Shown here in pieces: positions 16,055 to 25,317 of a stretch of 64,000 nucleotides of DNA (positions are counted from its first letter, which is position 1; the number at the start of each line of letters is the position of its first letter). A program made the translations under genes and the position numbers. The stretch comes from an uncultured Ruminococcus sp. Its GTDB lineage: Bacteria > Bacillota > Clostridia > Oscillospirales > Ruminococcaceae. The notes under the pieces are model-generated. The model was not told where the DNA came from, searched no databases, and saw nothing but the letters and a program-made list of their open reading frames with translations. Where the stretch lies: assembly GCA_910584195.1 (NCBI GenBank), contig CAJTYV010000004.1, forward strand, positions 62,001-126,000, in the 5' to 3' direction.

Positions 16055-17391
16055 AAAAATCAGAAAGAGAAGCCCTGAAAAAAGCATTTAATATTCCCGA
16101 TCCGCAGAATAAGGAAAATTTTACTGCAAGATATGAAAATTTATTTATAAGAAACGATCGCAGACTTCGCTTTCCCATTTGCATGAAATATGTGACAACA
16201 GCGGTTTTTGCGGCTCTTGTAATAGGCGTTTGGGGACGTCTGACAGTTAGCCGCGATTATGTTGATAAATACCGGAACGGAAATATTACTTTGGATACTA
16301 CTGTTGCGGCAACTACGACAGCGCCTCAGACATCTGCGGAAAGCGGCGGAGGTAAAAACTCTGCCGTTACGGATGCTTCTGCACAGACAACGGAGATCAG
16401 CGGAAATGTTTATACTCAAACAGTAACTTCCGTTTCCGATAAAAGCGAGACTTTGGAGAATACTGAAAACAGCAGTGAAGAAGGAAATAATGAAGAAGAA
16501 CCAAAAGTGACTTCCGCTCAGACAGCTGTTGTAAATGTTGAGACGACTTCGATAAAAACGATAACATCAGCTCATAATGTGAAAACAACTGCTTTGATAA
16601 ATACATCTCCTCCTATAGTTACTACAAATAATACGATAAACCATGTGACGGCAACGACGGTTCATATGGACGATCCTACTTTAGTTATAACGGATCCTGT
16701 GGATGTTCCTTCACCTATAGTGACTCAGACAACGCGCTGTGAAAATTTTGTTCCAAAACCTACAGAATCGACAGAACCGATAAATCCTGATCCTCCATGC
16801 GAAGATGAAGAAGGCATGAAATGGGTAATTCCCTCGGTTAAATATAAAAAACCCGAAAGCTTTACATATATCGAGGAATTGGGCAGTTCAACAGATGCAC
16901 CGGGATTCTTTCCTTCAATAGACAGCGATAATTCATGGAGTATAAGCAAATTGTTTGAACGTTCAAAATATATTATCAGTGCGGAAGCTGTCGAAACAAT
17001 TTATACGGATGTGGACGGATGCCCTTATACTCAATATGATCTTTTTACCCGTAATTGTTATAAGCATAATGGAAAATATCCGCAGCTGCTTTCACTCTAT
17101 GTTCCGGGAGGATATATACCTGCCGATGTTTACTGTGAATGGGCAAATATAGAAAATCCTCTGCCCGAAGGCAGCATGGTATATGCCTGCGGAGGAAGCA
17201 GCGGCGAAATTGAATTGTATGAGAAATATATTTTCTTTATAAACGACGGTTCATATAATATGCCTGACGGTTCATATTCTCTTACGGCGGTAACGGATAT
17301 AAGCATATTTGTTTATGACGGTGAAAAATATGTATCGCTCGGTAACCTGAATCTCACATTTACTGAAAAAGACCTTTCCGATCTGACATAA
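16051..17391 (+). CDS. Membrane partner (putative anti-sigma) with Thr-rich linker and C-terminal domain
   Basis: The 446-residue product has an N-terminal cytoplasmic segment of about 45 residues, one membrane span (CMKYVTTAVFAALVIGVWG) and a Thr/Ser/Val-rich exterior to about residue 245. A folded domain of about 190 residues follows (from KWVIPSVKYKKPESFTYIEELGSS to the end), with strands and the motif FERSKYIISAEAVETIYTDVDG. I do not recognise this domain; it could be a ligand-binding sensor. The gene starts inside the sigma stop (ATGA), typical of sigma/anti-sigma pairs. Unlike the partner at 11174-12028, the exterior ends in a globular module, a plausible site of signal recognition. Confidence 0.75.
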   Translation: MKKSEREALKKAFNIPDPQNKENFTARYENLFIRNDRRLRFPICMKYVTTAVFAALVIGVWGRLTVSRDYVDKYRNGNITLDTTVAATTTAPQTSAESGGGKNSAVTDASAQTTEISGNVYTQTVTSVSDKSETLENTENSSEEGNNEEEPKVTSAQTAVVNVETTSIKTITSAHNVKTTALINTSPPIVTTNNTINHVTATTVHMDDPTLVITDPVDVPSPIVTQTTRCENFVPKPTESTEPINPDPPCEDEEGMKWVIPSVKYKKPESFTYIEELGSSTDAPGFFPSIDSDNSWSISKLFERSKYIISAEAVETIYTDVDGCPYTQYDLFTRNCYKHNGKYPQLLSLYVPGGYIPADVYCEWANIENPLPEGSMVYACGGSSGEIELYEKYIFFINDGSYNMPDGSYSLTAVTDISIFVYDGEKYVSLGNLNLTFTEKDLSDLT

Positions 17392-17403
17392 TACTCCTAT
17401 TAA

Positions 17404-17457
17404 GAACCGTTGCGGTTCAGAAAACGCCTTAGAGTGAAATATCTCTGAGGCGTTTTT
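17404..17457 (+). terminator. Terminator after the second sigma cassette
   Basis: A small GAACCG/CGGTTC hairpin is followed by a longer one (AAAACGCC...AGAG with CTCT...GGCGTTTT) ending in five T. Confidence 0.85.
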
Positions 17458-17647
17458 CTGTTGCGAAGCAATTTAAGCGTTTTTTTTGCGTATTCATATA
17501 GGTTTTTTAGTAAATTCGCTGTAAATGGCAGATAATATTATTTGAATATTGCATTTTATTTTGAAAAATGGTAAAATAATATAGATACTTATAGACAGCA
17601 TTTCATTGACAAGGCACGTTTGTTTTTCAGAAAAGGAGCGGATAATT

Positions 17648-19603
17648 ATGAGTATATCTGAAATAGAAAGAATGAAAGAGCTTAACAAGCTTCTTGAAAA
17701 GGCTTCTGACGCTTATTATAATACGGGCGTTGAGATAATGTCAGACCACGAGTACGATACACTTTATGACGAGCTTGCCGAACTCGAAAAGGAAACCGGT
17801 GTGATTCTCAGCGGAAGCCGTACTCAGAAAGTCGGATACGAAGTATCTTCGGCTCTGAAAAAAGTCAAGCATACTTCAAAAATGCTTTCCCTTGACAAAA
17901 CGAAAAGTATTCCTGAACTTACAGAATGGCTTGGAGATAATAAAGGTTTTCTAAGCTGGAAGCTTGACGGTCTTACAATAGTTCTCACTTATGAAGGCGG
18001 CAGACTTTCTCAGGCTGTTACACGCGGAAACGGAGAAACGGGCGAGGATATAACCGTAAACGCGCGCCATATCATAGGTATTCCGGCAGCAATACCGTTT
18101 ATGGGCAGACTTGTTGTCCGCGGAGAAGCTCTCATGAAGTATTCGGATTTTGAAAGGGTAAACGCCGAGATAGAGGAGACCTCAAGGTATAAGAATCCGC
18201 GTAATCTTTGTGTCGGTACTGTGCGAAATCTTGATTCAAGGATAACTGCGGAGAGAAATATCAATTTTTTTGCTTTTAATCTTGTTTCAGCCAATGAGTA
18301 TGAGGAAAATTCTTTTTCCAAACGTATAAAATGGCTTGAAGAACTCGGATTTCAGGTCGTTCACGGCATAAGCGTTACAAAAGAAACGCTCGAAGCCTCG
18401 GTAAAGGAATTTGAATCGTTAATATCGGAAAACGAGTTTCCCTCAGACGGACTTGTGCTTATGCTTGACGATGTGGCTTACGGTCTTAGTCTTGGAGTGA
18501 CTTCTCATGCTCCGAGGAACGGAATAGCGTTTAAGTGGCGTGATGAAACGGCAGATACGAAGCTGCTCGAGGTAGAGTGGTCGGCAAGCCGTACCGGTTT
18601 GCTGAATCCTATAGCCATTTTTGAGCCTGTAGAACTGGAGGGAACTACCGTTTCACGTGCGTCCGTTCATAATCTTAGTATTGTAAAACAGTTAAAGCTC
18701 GGAATTGGCGATACAGTTTCGGTATATAAGGCAAATATGATAATTCCTCAGATACTTGAAAACAAAACATGCTCCGATAGTTTGGAAATTCCGCAGATTT
18801 GCCCCGTATGCAGCGGTAAAACGGAGGTAAAAACGTCCAACGAAGAAGTGGAAACGCTTATATGCGTAAACACAGAGTGTGCTGCTAAGCATATCGGTAA
18901 ATTCGAGCATTTTGTACAGCGTGACGCTATGAACATCGTTGGACTTTCTACTGCTACTATAGAAATGCTTGTCAGGGAGGGATTTATACACAGTTTCAAG
19001 GATTTCTATCATCTTGACGAGCATAGGGAGAAAATAACTGCTCTTGAAGGTTTCGGAGAAAAGTCTTATCAAAAGCTGTATGAGGCTGTTGAGGCTTCAC
19101 GTCATACGGAACTCAGCAGAGTTTTGTATGCTATGGGTATACCGAATATCGGCAGAGCCTCGTCAAGGCTGATATGCAGGGAATATCCGGAGGCTGAAAT
19201 GCTTGAAAAGCTTACAGAGGAGGAGCTTACCGCTATAGATACGATAGGAGCAGTTTTGGCAAAAGATTTTGTAAATTTCTTTAATGATTCAGATAATATT
19301 AAGGAATTTCATGAGCTTTTAGAGGAGCTTGAGATCGTTCCGCCGGAAGCGGCAGACAACGATTCGCCTGCATCCGGAAAGACATTTGTTATCACAGGTT
19401 CAGTAAAGCTTTGGAAGAATCGTAATGAGCTTAAAGCTTTTATTGAAGCAAAAGGAGGAAAAGTGGCATCAGCGGTTTCATCAAAAACCGATTATCTTAT
19501 AAATAATGATTCGGCTTCAAATTCATCAAAGAATAAGACTGCAAAATCTCTCGGTGTTCCGATAATCACCGAGGAGGAATTTAAGACTATGACGGAGGCA
19601 TAA
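17648..19603 (+). CDS. ligA: NAD-dependent DNA ligase, divergent LigA family
   Basis: The 651-residue product has the LigA domain order: Ia domain (KASDAYYNTGVEIMSDHEYDTLYDEL), adenylation domain with nucleophile K105 in W-K-L-D-G, an OB fold, a four-Cys zinc finger (CPVC ... CVNTEC), helix-hairpin-helix region and a C-terminal BRCT domain (GKTFVITGSVKLWKNRNELKAFIEAKGGKV). It seals nicks using NAD. Some conserved positions differ from housekeeping ligases: TRGNGETGED instead of TRGDG, and KMLSLDKTKSI instead of the usual MLSLDNAF. This may therefore be a second, specialised ligase, with the housekeeping copy elsewhere. AAAGGAG precedes ATG 17648; the earlier in-frame start has no such site. 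Confidence 0.85.
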   Translation: MSISEIERMKELNKLLEKASDAYYNTGVEIMSDHEYDTLYDELAELEKETGVILSGSRTQKVGYEVSSALKKVKHTSKMLSLDKTKSIPELTEWLGDNKGFLSWKLDGLTIVLTYEGGRLSQAVTRGNGETGEDITVNARHIIGIPAAIPFMGRLVVRGEALMKYSDFERVNAEIEETSRYKNPRNLCVGTVRNLDSRITAERNINFFAFNLVSANEYEENSFSKRIKWLEELGFQVVHGISVTKETLEASVKEFESLISENEFPSDGLVLMLDDVAYGLSLGVTSHAPRNGIAFKWRDETADTKLLEVEWSASRTGLLNPIAIFEPVELEGTTVSRASVHNLSIVKQLKLGIGDTVSVYKANMIIPQILENKTCSDSLEIPQICPVCSGKTEVKTSNEEVETLICVNTECAAKHIGKFEHFVQRDAMNIVGLSTATIEMLVREGFIHSFKDFYHLDEHREKITALEGFGEKSYQKLYEAVEASRHTELSRVLYAMGIPNIGRASSRLICREYPEAEMLEKLTEEELTAIDTIGAVLAKDFVNFFNDSDNIKEFHELLEELEIVPPEAADNDSPASGKTFVITGSVKLWKNRNELKAFIEAKGGKVASAVSSKTDYLINNDSASNSSKNKTAKSLGVPIITEEEFKTMTEA

Positions 19604-19604
19604 A

Positions 19605-21281
19605 ATGAAAAAAAGACATCTTAAGTATGGACATATATACAGACTTTTCGCTTTTGGGGCATTGCTGGGAATGCTGTTGTTTGTGATGATATATGGTTTC
19701 CGAGTCCTTGACCCGACATATGACGACTGGCTGCTTGCAGCAGGCGAAGATCTTACTCAGCATTATTTTGGCTGGAAATTCCTTAGAAATTCTTCATGGC
19801 ATTTTCCTTTGGGATTAATTGAAAAAATAAGCGCATCCGGTGATGTTTCGGCTGTATTTTTGGATTGTATTCCGATAGTTGGACTTTTTTTCAAGCTTTT
19901 GTCACCTATACTTCCCGAAACATTTCAATACATTGGGCTTTGGGCGTTATTTTGTTTTGGAATGATGGGAGGAACGTCGGCTGTTCTTCTGCACAGATTC
20001 TGCAAAAGCAATATTTTCTGCCTTTTGGGAAGCATTGTTTTTACGGTGTCTCCTACGGTTATTCAGCGTTTGTTTCACCATGAAGCTTTGGCGGCGCAGT
20101 GGATAGTGGTTCTTGCTATAGCTTTTTGGGCATATCGGGAGCATCAGTGGAAATATCGTAATACACCCATAATTTTGTGGTCGGTATTAGGAGCGTTGGC
20201 TGTCACGATTCATCTTTACTTTATACCAATGATATATACAGTTATGTTTGGATATATCATGACAGATATTTTAAAGACAAGGAAAATCAAGCGCTCATTG
20301 CTGTGTTTTGCTTCAACTACCGTCTGTACGGCTGTTACGATGTTTGTTTTCGGAGTGTTTCACGGCAGCAGCGACATGGAGGCTGGCGGATTAGGCAAGT
20401 ACAGTTCAAATTATAATGCACTGTTTAATTCAATGGGAAATTCTGATTTTCTGAAACCTTTGGATTATTTCGAGGGACAGCGCGGCGGTTTTGGGTACAT
20501 GGGTCTCGGTATGATAGCTGTTGGAGCTGCAGCATTTATAATTGCTTTATGGCATTTTGTAAAAAGAGTCAGATCATCGCATGATTTCAAGAGTATTTTA
20601 GGTGAAACTTTCAAAACTGCGCTGCCTGTAATTATTGTACTTACGCTCGCAATGTTTGCTGCGGCAAGTCCGAAAGGTACTCTGAATAAAACGGTCATAT
20701 ATGAAATAAATTATCCGGCGGAAATAGTGCATATCCTGAAAATTTTCAGAGCATCGGGAAGATTTATATGGGTGGACTTATATCTGCTGTATACGCTGAT
20801 ATTTGCCGCTTTGTCAAGAATAAAGAAAAAGAATCTCATGATCGCGGCGGCAGCGTTGTGCGTTAGCATGCAGATGCTTGATCTCAGAGGTTATATTGAA
20901 AAAAAGCATGACAAATTCACGGCAGAAGTCGTGTATAAAAATGAAATAGCATACGCTGATTTTATGCAGGCAGCGGAAGGCGCGGAGAGAATAGTTTTTC
21001 TGCCTGTTCCCGAAAATTTCCTTCATTACAAAAAAATGTATTACAGTTTCGGAGAGTATGCATGCGACCTTGACTTGGAGATGAATGTATTTTATACGGC
21101 ACGACAGGATTATAAAATGCTGAAAAGCACATCGGAAGAAGAATATGATAAGCTTGTAAATGGTCAGGGCGATGCAGACGCTTTGTATGTTTTCTTTGAC
21201 GAAAGCGATTTGCCGTCTGACACAAGCAGAATAAAATTATATAAGCTTGGTCAATATACAGCAGCAAGATTTTTGAAATAG
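19605..21281 (+). CDS. Polytopic membrane protein (DUF6311-like, possible GT-C glycosyltransferase)
   Basis: The 558-residue product has about ten membrane spans within the first 420 residues. Its early exterior loop contains D-P-T-Y-D-D-W and Q-H-Y-F-G-W-K-F-L-R-N, as in the DUF6311 group of bacterial membrane proteins, which have GT-C-like topology. A soluble C-terminal domain of about 130 residues follows (VYKNEIAYADFMQAAEGAERIVFLPVP onward). It starts 1 bp after the ligase stop and shares its ribosome binding region (ACGGAGG), so the two are cotranscribed despite no obvious functional link. Function unknown; transfer of sugars to wall polymers is a guess. Confidence 0.65.
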   Translation: MKKRHLKYGHIYRLFAFGALLGMLLFVMIYGFRVLDPTYDDWLLAAGEDLTQHYFGWKFLRNSSWHFPLGLIEKISASGDVSAVFLDCIPIVGLFFKLLSPILPETFQYIGLWALFCFGMMGGTSAVLLHRFCKSNIFCLLGSIVFTVSPTVIQRLFHHEALAAQWIVVLAIAFWAYREHQWKYRNTPIILWSVLGALAVTIHLYFIPMIYTVMFGYIMTDILKTRKIKRSLLCFASTTVCTAVTMFVFGVFHGSSDMEAGGLGKYSSNYNALFNSMGNSDFLKPLDYFEGQRGGFGYMGLGMIAVGAAAFIIALWHFVKRVRSSHDFKSILGETFKTALPVIIVLTLAMFAAASPKGTLNKTVIYEINYPAEIVHILKIFRASGRFIWVDLYLLYTLIFAALSRIKKKNLMIAAAALCVSMQMLDLRGYIEKKHDKFTAEVVYKNEIAYADFMQAAEGAERIVFLPVPENFLHYKKMYYSFGEYACDLDLEMNVFYTARQDYKMLKSTSEEEYDKLVNGQGDADALYVFFDESDLPSDTSRIKLYKLGQYTAARFLK

Positions 21282-21337
21282 TATGACGATTTTAGATCGT
21301 ATTCATAAAAATGCAGCGTATGTATTTTCGGCAAACG

Positions 21338-21373
21338 AAAAGCAGTCTGAACAAATTGTGCAGACTGCTTTTT
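21338..21373 (+). terminator. Terminator between convergent genes
   Basis: A 12-bp perfect stem, AAAAGCAGTCTG with CAGACTGCTTTT, and an 11-nt loop, followed by T. It ends the ligase/DUF6311 transcript and can act on the other strand. Confidence 0.85.
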
Positions 21374-21460
21374 GATGTTATGCCCATATTTTGTTTTGTG
21401 CAGATGACGAAATTTATGTCATGCTAAACTGTCATAAAATGTTTTTTATTAGTAGTTGGT

Positions 21461-22867
21461 TTATTGATCTGATGTCACCTGATTGTTTGATTCATCCTGC
21501 TTTTTAAGAGATTCCGCTATATTCCGTTCGGATTGTTCGCGTTCTATTTCGAGTTCCATTTCGCGTAACCCTTTTTTAAGTCTTTCCAATTCTTCTTTTC
21601 TGTATTCATCTGTAATATTGGTTATATAAGAAGCGGTGAAACTGTTTAATGACCTATTTAAACTGTCTTTAACGGTTACGCCTCTGTCCTGTATTATTCC
21701 ATTGCTGTCGGTAAAGATAAATGCAGAAAAATACATTTTAAGCGTTAAACGTGCTTCGGGCGATGAAGGAACGCGTATCGCACACAGCTGTTTTCCCGAG
21801 TCTGAACCTTTAAGGTAAAGTTCATCGTCTGTAACATAGCTGACATCGCTTATATCGTCATAAGGATATACGTATTGGCATTCGCTTTCTGCCGAAGAAT
21901 ATACATCGGAGGTATTAAAAAGTTCGGTTTGTGTAAATTTTGATTGAGATTCATCCGGGAATGCGGAGTTGCCGTTGAAATATACCGATTTTTTCCACAT
22001 TTTATCACGGGACGGAAGTGCGTTTTCATAATTGTAAGGCAATATATCATAGAAATATTGCGAATCGTCAGTATGTCCGTATATAATTTCATTAGTGATT
22101 TTTTTTACGCCTGTTTCATCTTTAGTAATAACGGTATCTTCAAATGATGCAAGCGATACGCAGTTTCCGTCGCTGTCTGTGAGAAGTCCATCATCGTTTC
22201 TTTTAAAAAACGTTTCAATGGTCGCAGAATAAGTTATATTATCGTCTCTGCTGTCGGAATTTACCGCCGTTTCCTCCTCTGTGAATTTAAAATCTGATTC
22301 TGCGGCTGCAATGATGTTATTTTCCGAGTATGTGCCTGTATAAAGAGCGGCATACATTTGCGTCGTATTGATTCCGTCGATTTGCTTAATGAAGAGTTTT
22401 ACATTCGCGTCTTCCTTGTCGCAGTCTTCAAAAGGACAGCTGAACAGCGGAGTGACAAGTACATCGTTTTCAATATAATAGTCAAGCGGAATGTCTATAA
22501 CGGTGTAGCTGCCGCTTTCAAGCTCGCTGTTGATTTCGTTAATAAGACGGCTGTAATTTTTCTTTACAGAACTTATTCCGAGGTTTGTAAACACATGCCT
22601 GATAAATCCGGTTTTCGGCAATATCGCTATACAAACCGCAGCCGCAGCTGCAACGGCAGACCATTTCAGAAAATGAGACTTTCGTGATCTTCCCGTTATG
22701 TTTTCTAAGCCGCTTACAGTATATCCTTCTTCCGAGAAACATTGTTCCTCCTGCGGAAAGGCTCGCGCGGAAATTCTGTCAAAGCAGTCAACAGGGTCAG
22801 AAAGTTCGTTCATTTTTGTTTTTAAGATATTTTCAATATCCGAATCTACGAAATTTTCATTTTTCAC
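21461..22867 (-). CDS. Membrane partner (putative anti-sigma) of the third ECF sigma
   Basis: The 468-residue product has a cytoplasmic N terminus of about 65 residues, a single span (LKWSAVAAAAAVCIAILP) and a large exterior domain of about 330 residues rich in Asp, Ser, Thr and Tyr. It ends in a charged predicted coiled coil (EYRKEELERLKKGLREMELEIEREQSERNIAESLKKQDESN). The exterior has recurring strand patterns but I cannot name the family. It overlaps the sigma gene by 11 nt, so it is probably its regulator. Unlike the other two partners it has no Thr-rich linker. Confidence 0.72.
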   Translation of the reverse strand: MKNENFVDSDIENILKTKMNELSDPVDCFDRISARAFPQEEQCFSEEGYTVSGLENITGRSRKSHFLKWSAVAAAAAVCIAILPKTGFIRHVFTNLGISSVKKNYSRLINEINSELESGSYTVIDIPLDYYIENDVLVTPLFSCPFEDCDKEDANVKLFIKQIDGINTTQMYAALYTGTYSENNIIAAAESDFKFTEEETAVNSDSRDDNITYSATIETFFKRNDDGLLTDSDGNCVSLASFEDTVITKDETGVKKITNEIIYGHTDDSQYFYDILPYNYENALPSRDKMWKKSVYFNGNSAFPDESQSKFTQTELFNTSDVYSSAESECQYVYPYDDISDVSYVTDDELYLKGSDSGKQLCAIRVPSSPEARLTLKMYFSAFIFTDSNGIIQDRGVTVKDSLNRSLNSFTASYITNITDEYRKEELERLKKGLREMELEIEREQSERNIAESLKKQDESNNQVTSDQ

Positions 22868-23456
22868 TGTTTACACCTGCCTTTTCCTGTAGAATGGCTA
22901 TAGCCTTGCTGTATCTTGATTTGATCGTGCTTTCGGGGCATTTCATGATCTTGGCGATTTGTTTGAAAGTAAGTTCGCTGCAGCATTTAAGTACGACGAT
23001 CTGCCTTTGTTTATCGTTCAGACACATGAGAAGCTCATTTATATAAATACTGTTTTCAACAGTATGATCAGCCACACCGTAGCTTTGTACAAGAAATGAT
23101 TCCTCGTCATGACGATGCCGGCGGCGCAGCTCTAATGCGACGTTTCGTGCAATTGTTATTATATATCCTGCACCGTCGCCTTTTTTGGGATCGAAGCGTT
23201 TTACCTGAGTCAGCCTTACGAAAGTTTCTGAAACGCAGTCTTCCGCAAGCTGATAATCAGATGTGATACTGAATCCAACGGCAAAAACACTTTTTTTGAA
23301 CATAACGTATAAAGCTTTAAGACTTTCCTTTGATTGTGAGCAGCTTTGAATAAGCTTATTTACTGTCCCTATGTCTTCTTCGTTATTTTCGCGTGAGGAA
23401 AATATATTCAAAACAGCACTTTCACCTCCGCGGCAGATATTCCGTTCAGTAATCAC
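22857..23456 (-). CDS. ECF-type RNA polymerase sigma factor
   Basis: The product of about 199 residues has region 2 (SLKALYVMFKKSVFAVGFSITSDYQLAEDCVSETFVRLTQV, then GYIITIARNVALELRRR) and region 4 (LMCLNDKQRQIVVLKCCSELTFKQIAKIMKCPESTIKSRYSKAIAILQE). GTG 23456 is the likely start, 8 nt after AAAGGAG; another in-frame GTG three codons earlier overlaps that site. Two tandem palindromes lie 60-95 bp upstream (23516-23550) and may control it. Confidence 0.9.
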   Translation of the reverse strand: MITERNICRGGESAVLNIFSSRENNEEDIGTVNKLIQSCSQSKESLKALYVMFKKSVFAVGFSITSDYQLAEDCVSETFVRLTQVKRFDPKKGDGAGYIITIARNVALELRRRHRHDEESFLVQSYGVADHTVENSIYINELLMCLNDKQRQIVVLKCCSELTFKQIAKIMKCPESTIKSRYSKAIAILQEKAGVNSEK

Positions 23457-23515
23457 GTTAATCACTCCTTTATCCGATCGGTGAGAATCCGCTGAATATT
23501 ATGCGGTTTCTGAAT

Positions 23516-23550
23516 AAGCGGAAATTCCGCTTTGTATGAAAGCTTTCATA
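23516..23550. promoter_or_regulatory. Two adjacent perfect palindromes upstream of the ECF sigma gene
   Basis: AAGCGGAAATTCCGCTT (23516-23532, 8-bp arms around one base) is followed 2 bp later by TATGAAAGCTTTCATA (23535-23550, a perfect 16-bp palindrome). They could be operator sites or hairpins in the sigma gene leader. Confidence 0.5.
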
Positions 23551-23836
23551 TATAAGTGATTAAAAAGGGTAAAAAAGACGAAGCTTTCAAAAAATTTTTT
23601 CAAAAATTGTTAATCAATGCTAACAAATTTTAAACTCCGAAATAAAAGAGCAATTTAAATGACGGTATATCGCCAAAAAATTTTGAAAAATAAAATTAAA
23701 TGAAGTCGTGATGAATTCAATTGTTAAGATCATTTTACTTAATTTTGTTAACCTTGGTTAACACGTTATGATAATCATGTCTTAAATATAAATATTACTA
23801 ATAAATTGATTTACTTATTAATAATCTGATGTTGTA
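23551..23836. other. AT-rich intergenic stretch with one inverted repeat
   Basis: No gene is visible. The only clear structure is GTTAACC-TT-GGTTAAC at 23747-23762, an operator-like 7-bp inverted repeat near the 3' end of the CNNM gene. The stretch probably holds the promoter of the sigma gene, but no convincing pair of hexamers was found. Confidence 0.4.
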
Positions 23837-25096
23837 TCAGTTTTCATCTGCTTCGGAATCGTTTTTACTGATAATTTCGATTATTACTTTTTCTACCTTG
23901 TTTTCGTTGACTTCAGAAGCCGTAAGACGAAAACATCCTGTTTCAGCCGATTCTCCTGCATCGGGAATATGCTCCATAATATCGGTGACCCAACCTCCGA
24001 CAGTAGAATAATCGGTATCTGCAACAGCTTTGTCAAGTTCTAAAAGCTCCAGTAAATCATCGATTTCAGTGTCGCCCGATGTCTCGTATCTGTTTTCGCT
24101 GAGCTTTACAATGCTGGTTATAATTTCATCGTCCTCATCGTAAATTTCTCCTACAAGTTCTTCGATTATATCTTCAAGCGTAATTATTCCTTTAGTTCCG
24201 CCATACTGGTCCGTCACAACGGCAAGGTGTACTTTTGAGCGCTGCATAAAGCGCATCGCTTCGCTTATAAGGTTTGTATCCGCAATATGAGGAACTTCCT
24301 GTATTATCTCTGCAATGTCGTTTTTTCCCTCTGCGAGCATTTTGAAAAAAGCTTTATTTGTAATAATTCCCACAATGTTATCGAGACTTTTTTCGTAAAC
24401 GGGCATTCGCGAATACATTTCAGAACCGAAAACCGACTTTATTTCTTCAATAGAATCAGTAAGCTCAACTCCTACAACTTTTACCCGAGGGATAAGTATT
24501 TCATTAACAGTTATCTCGTCAAAATCGAGAGCGTTTTTCATAAGCTCGCTTTCCTGTTCTTCAATGACACCCTCCTCCTCGATCTCATCTATCATATATT
24601 TCAGTTCGTCTTCTGTAACGGTGGGGGATTCCTCGCCCTTGAATGCCGATGACATTTTGTTTAATGCCCAGACAAAGGGCTTGAGTAAAGCCACTAAAAC
24701 AGACAGAGGCGCGGAAAAAAGCAAAGCTATCTTTTCGGCGTTTCTCTTGGCGTAGGATTTCGGCAGAACTTCACAGAAAATAAGTACAAGAACGGTAATG
24801 ACAACAGTGGAGACTGCCGCGCCGCCTGAGCCGAGCAAATTGCAGAAAATAACCGTTGCAACGGAAGAAGTGGCAATGTTAACAATATTGTTTCCAATAA
24901 GAACAGCAGTTAGTACATCGTCAAAACGGTTAGCGAGTTTTAAAGCCTTTGCCGCTTTTTTGCTGCCCTGCGCCTCGTAATTTTTCAGTCTCAGCTTGTT
25001 TACGGAAGAATATGCCGTTTCTGTGCTTGAAAAAAGAGCTGAAAAAACCATCATGATAACGACTAATGCGACTTTCCATATATCCGAACTACTCAT
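23837..25096 (-). CDS. CNNM/HlyC-CorC family membrane protein (putative divalent cation transporter)
   Basis: The 419-residue product has the DUF21/CNNM transmembrane domain (about 1-190; SALFSSTETAYSSVNKLRLKNYE is the signature). A CBS-domain pair follows (about 205-330; LIPRVKVVGVELTDSIEEI, YSRMPVYEKSLDNIVGII, VHLAVVTDQYGGTKGIITLEDIIEELVGEI). A C-terminal CorC_HlyC domain is present. Bacterial relatives move Mg or other divalent cations, often as exporters, and older annotation calls them hemolysins. ATG 25096 follows AAGGAAAGG; the longer in-frame version starts from TTG without a good site. Confidence 0.9.
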   Translation of the reverse strand: MSSSDIWKVALVVIMMVFSALFSSTETAYSSVNKLRLKNYEAQGSKKAAKALKLANRFDDVLTAVLIGNNIVNIATSSVATVIFCNLLGSGGAAVSTVVITVLVLIFCEVLPKSYAKRNAEKIALLFSAPLSVLVALLKPFVWALNKMSSAFKGEESPTVTEDELKYMIDEIEEEGVIEEQESELMKNALDFDEITVNEILIPRVKVVGVELTDSIEEIKSVFGSEMYSRMPVYEKSLDNIVGIITNKAFFKMLAEGKNDIAEIIQEVPHIADTNLISEAMRFMQRSKVHLAVVTDQYGGTKGIITLEDIIEELVGEIYDEDDEIITSIVKLSENRYETSGDTEIDDLLELLELDKAVADTDYSTVGGWVTDIMEHIPDAGESAETGCFRLTASEVNENKVEKVIIEIISKNDSEADEN

Positions 25097-25132
25097 AAAA
25101 AACCTTTCCTTTTTAAAAGAATTCAATACTTA

Positions 25133-25161
25133 ATTCTACCATATTTACAGGGATTTTTCAA
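25133..25161 (-). promoter_or_regulatory. Probable promoter of the CNNM gene
   Basis: TTGAAA and TAGAAT on the minus strand, 17 bp apart, about 30 bp ahead of the ribosome binding site. Confidence 0.5.
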
Positions 25162-25280
25162 TAGTAAAAATGACTATTAATAAAGCTTATTTCAGCTTTT
25201 TAATATAAAATACGCCAACATACAGCCAATAGGCGTTTTTCAAATCTCTGCTTTCAACAAGCAGGATTTTCAATTAAAAT

Positions 25281-25313
25281 GAAATGCACTCCTTTGGGCA
25301 AAGAGTGCATTTC
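25281..25313 (-). terminator. Terminator after the endonuclease IV gene
   Basis: An 11-bp perfect stem, GAAATGCACTC with GAGTGCATTTC, starts 5 bp past the stop. The minus-strand tail is ATTTTAATTG. Confidence 0.75.
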
Positions 25314-25317
25314 CCGT

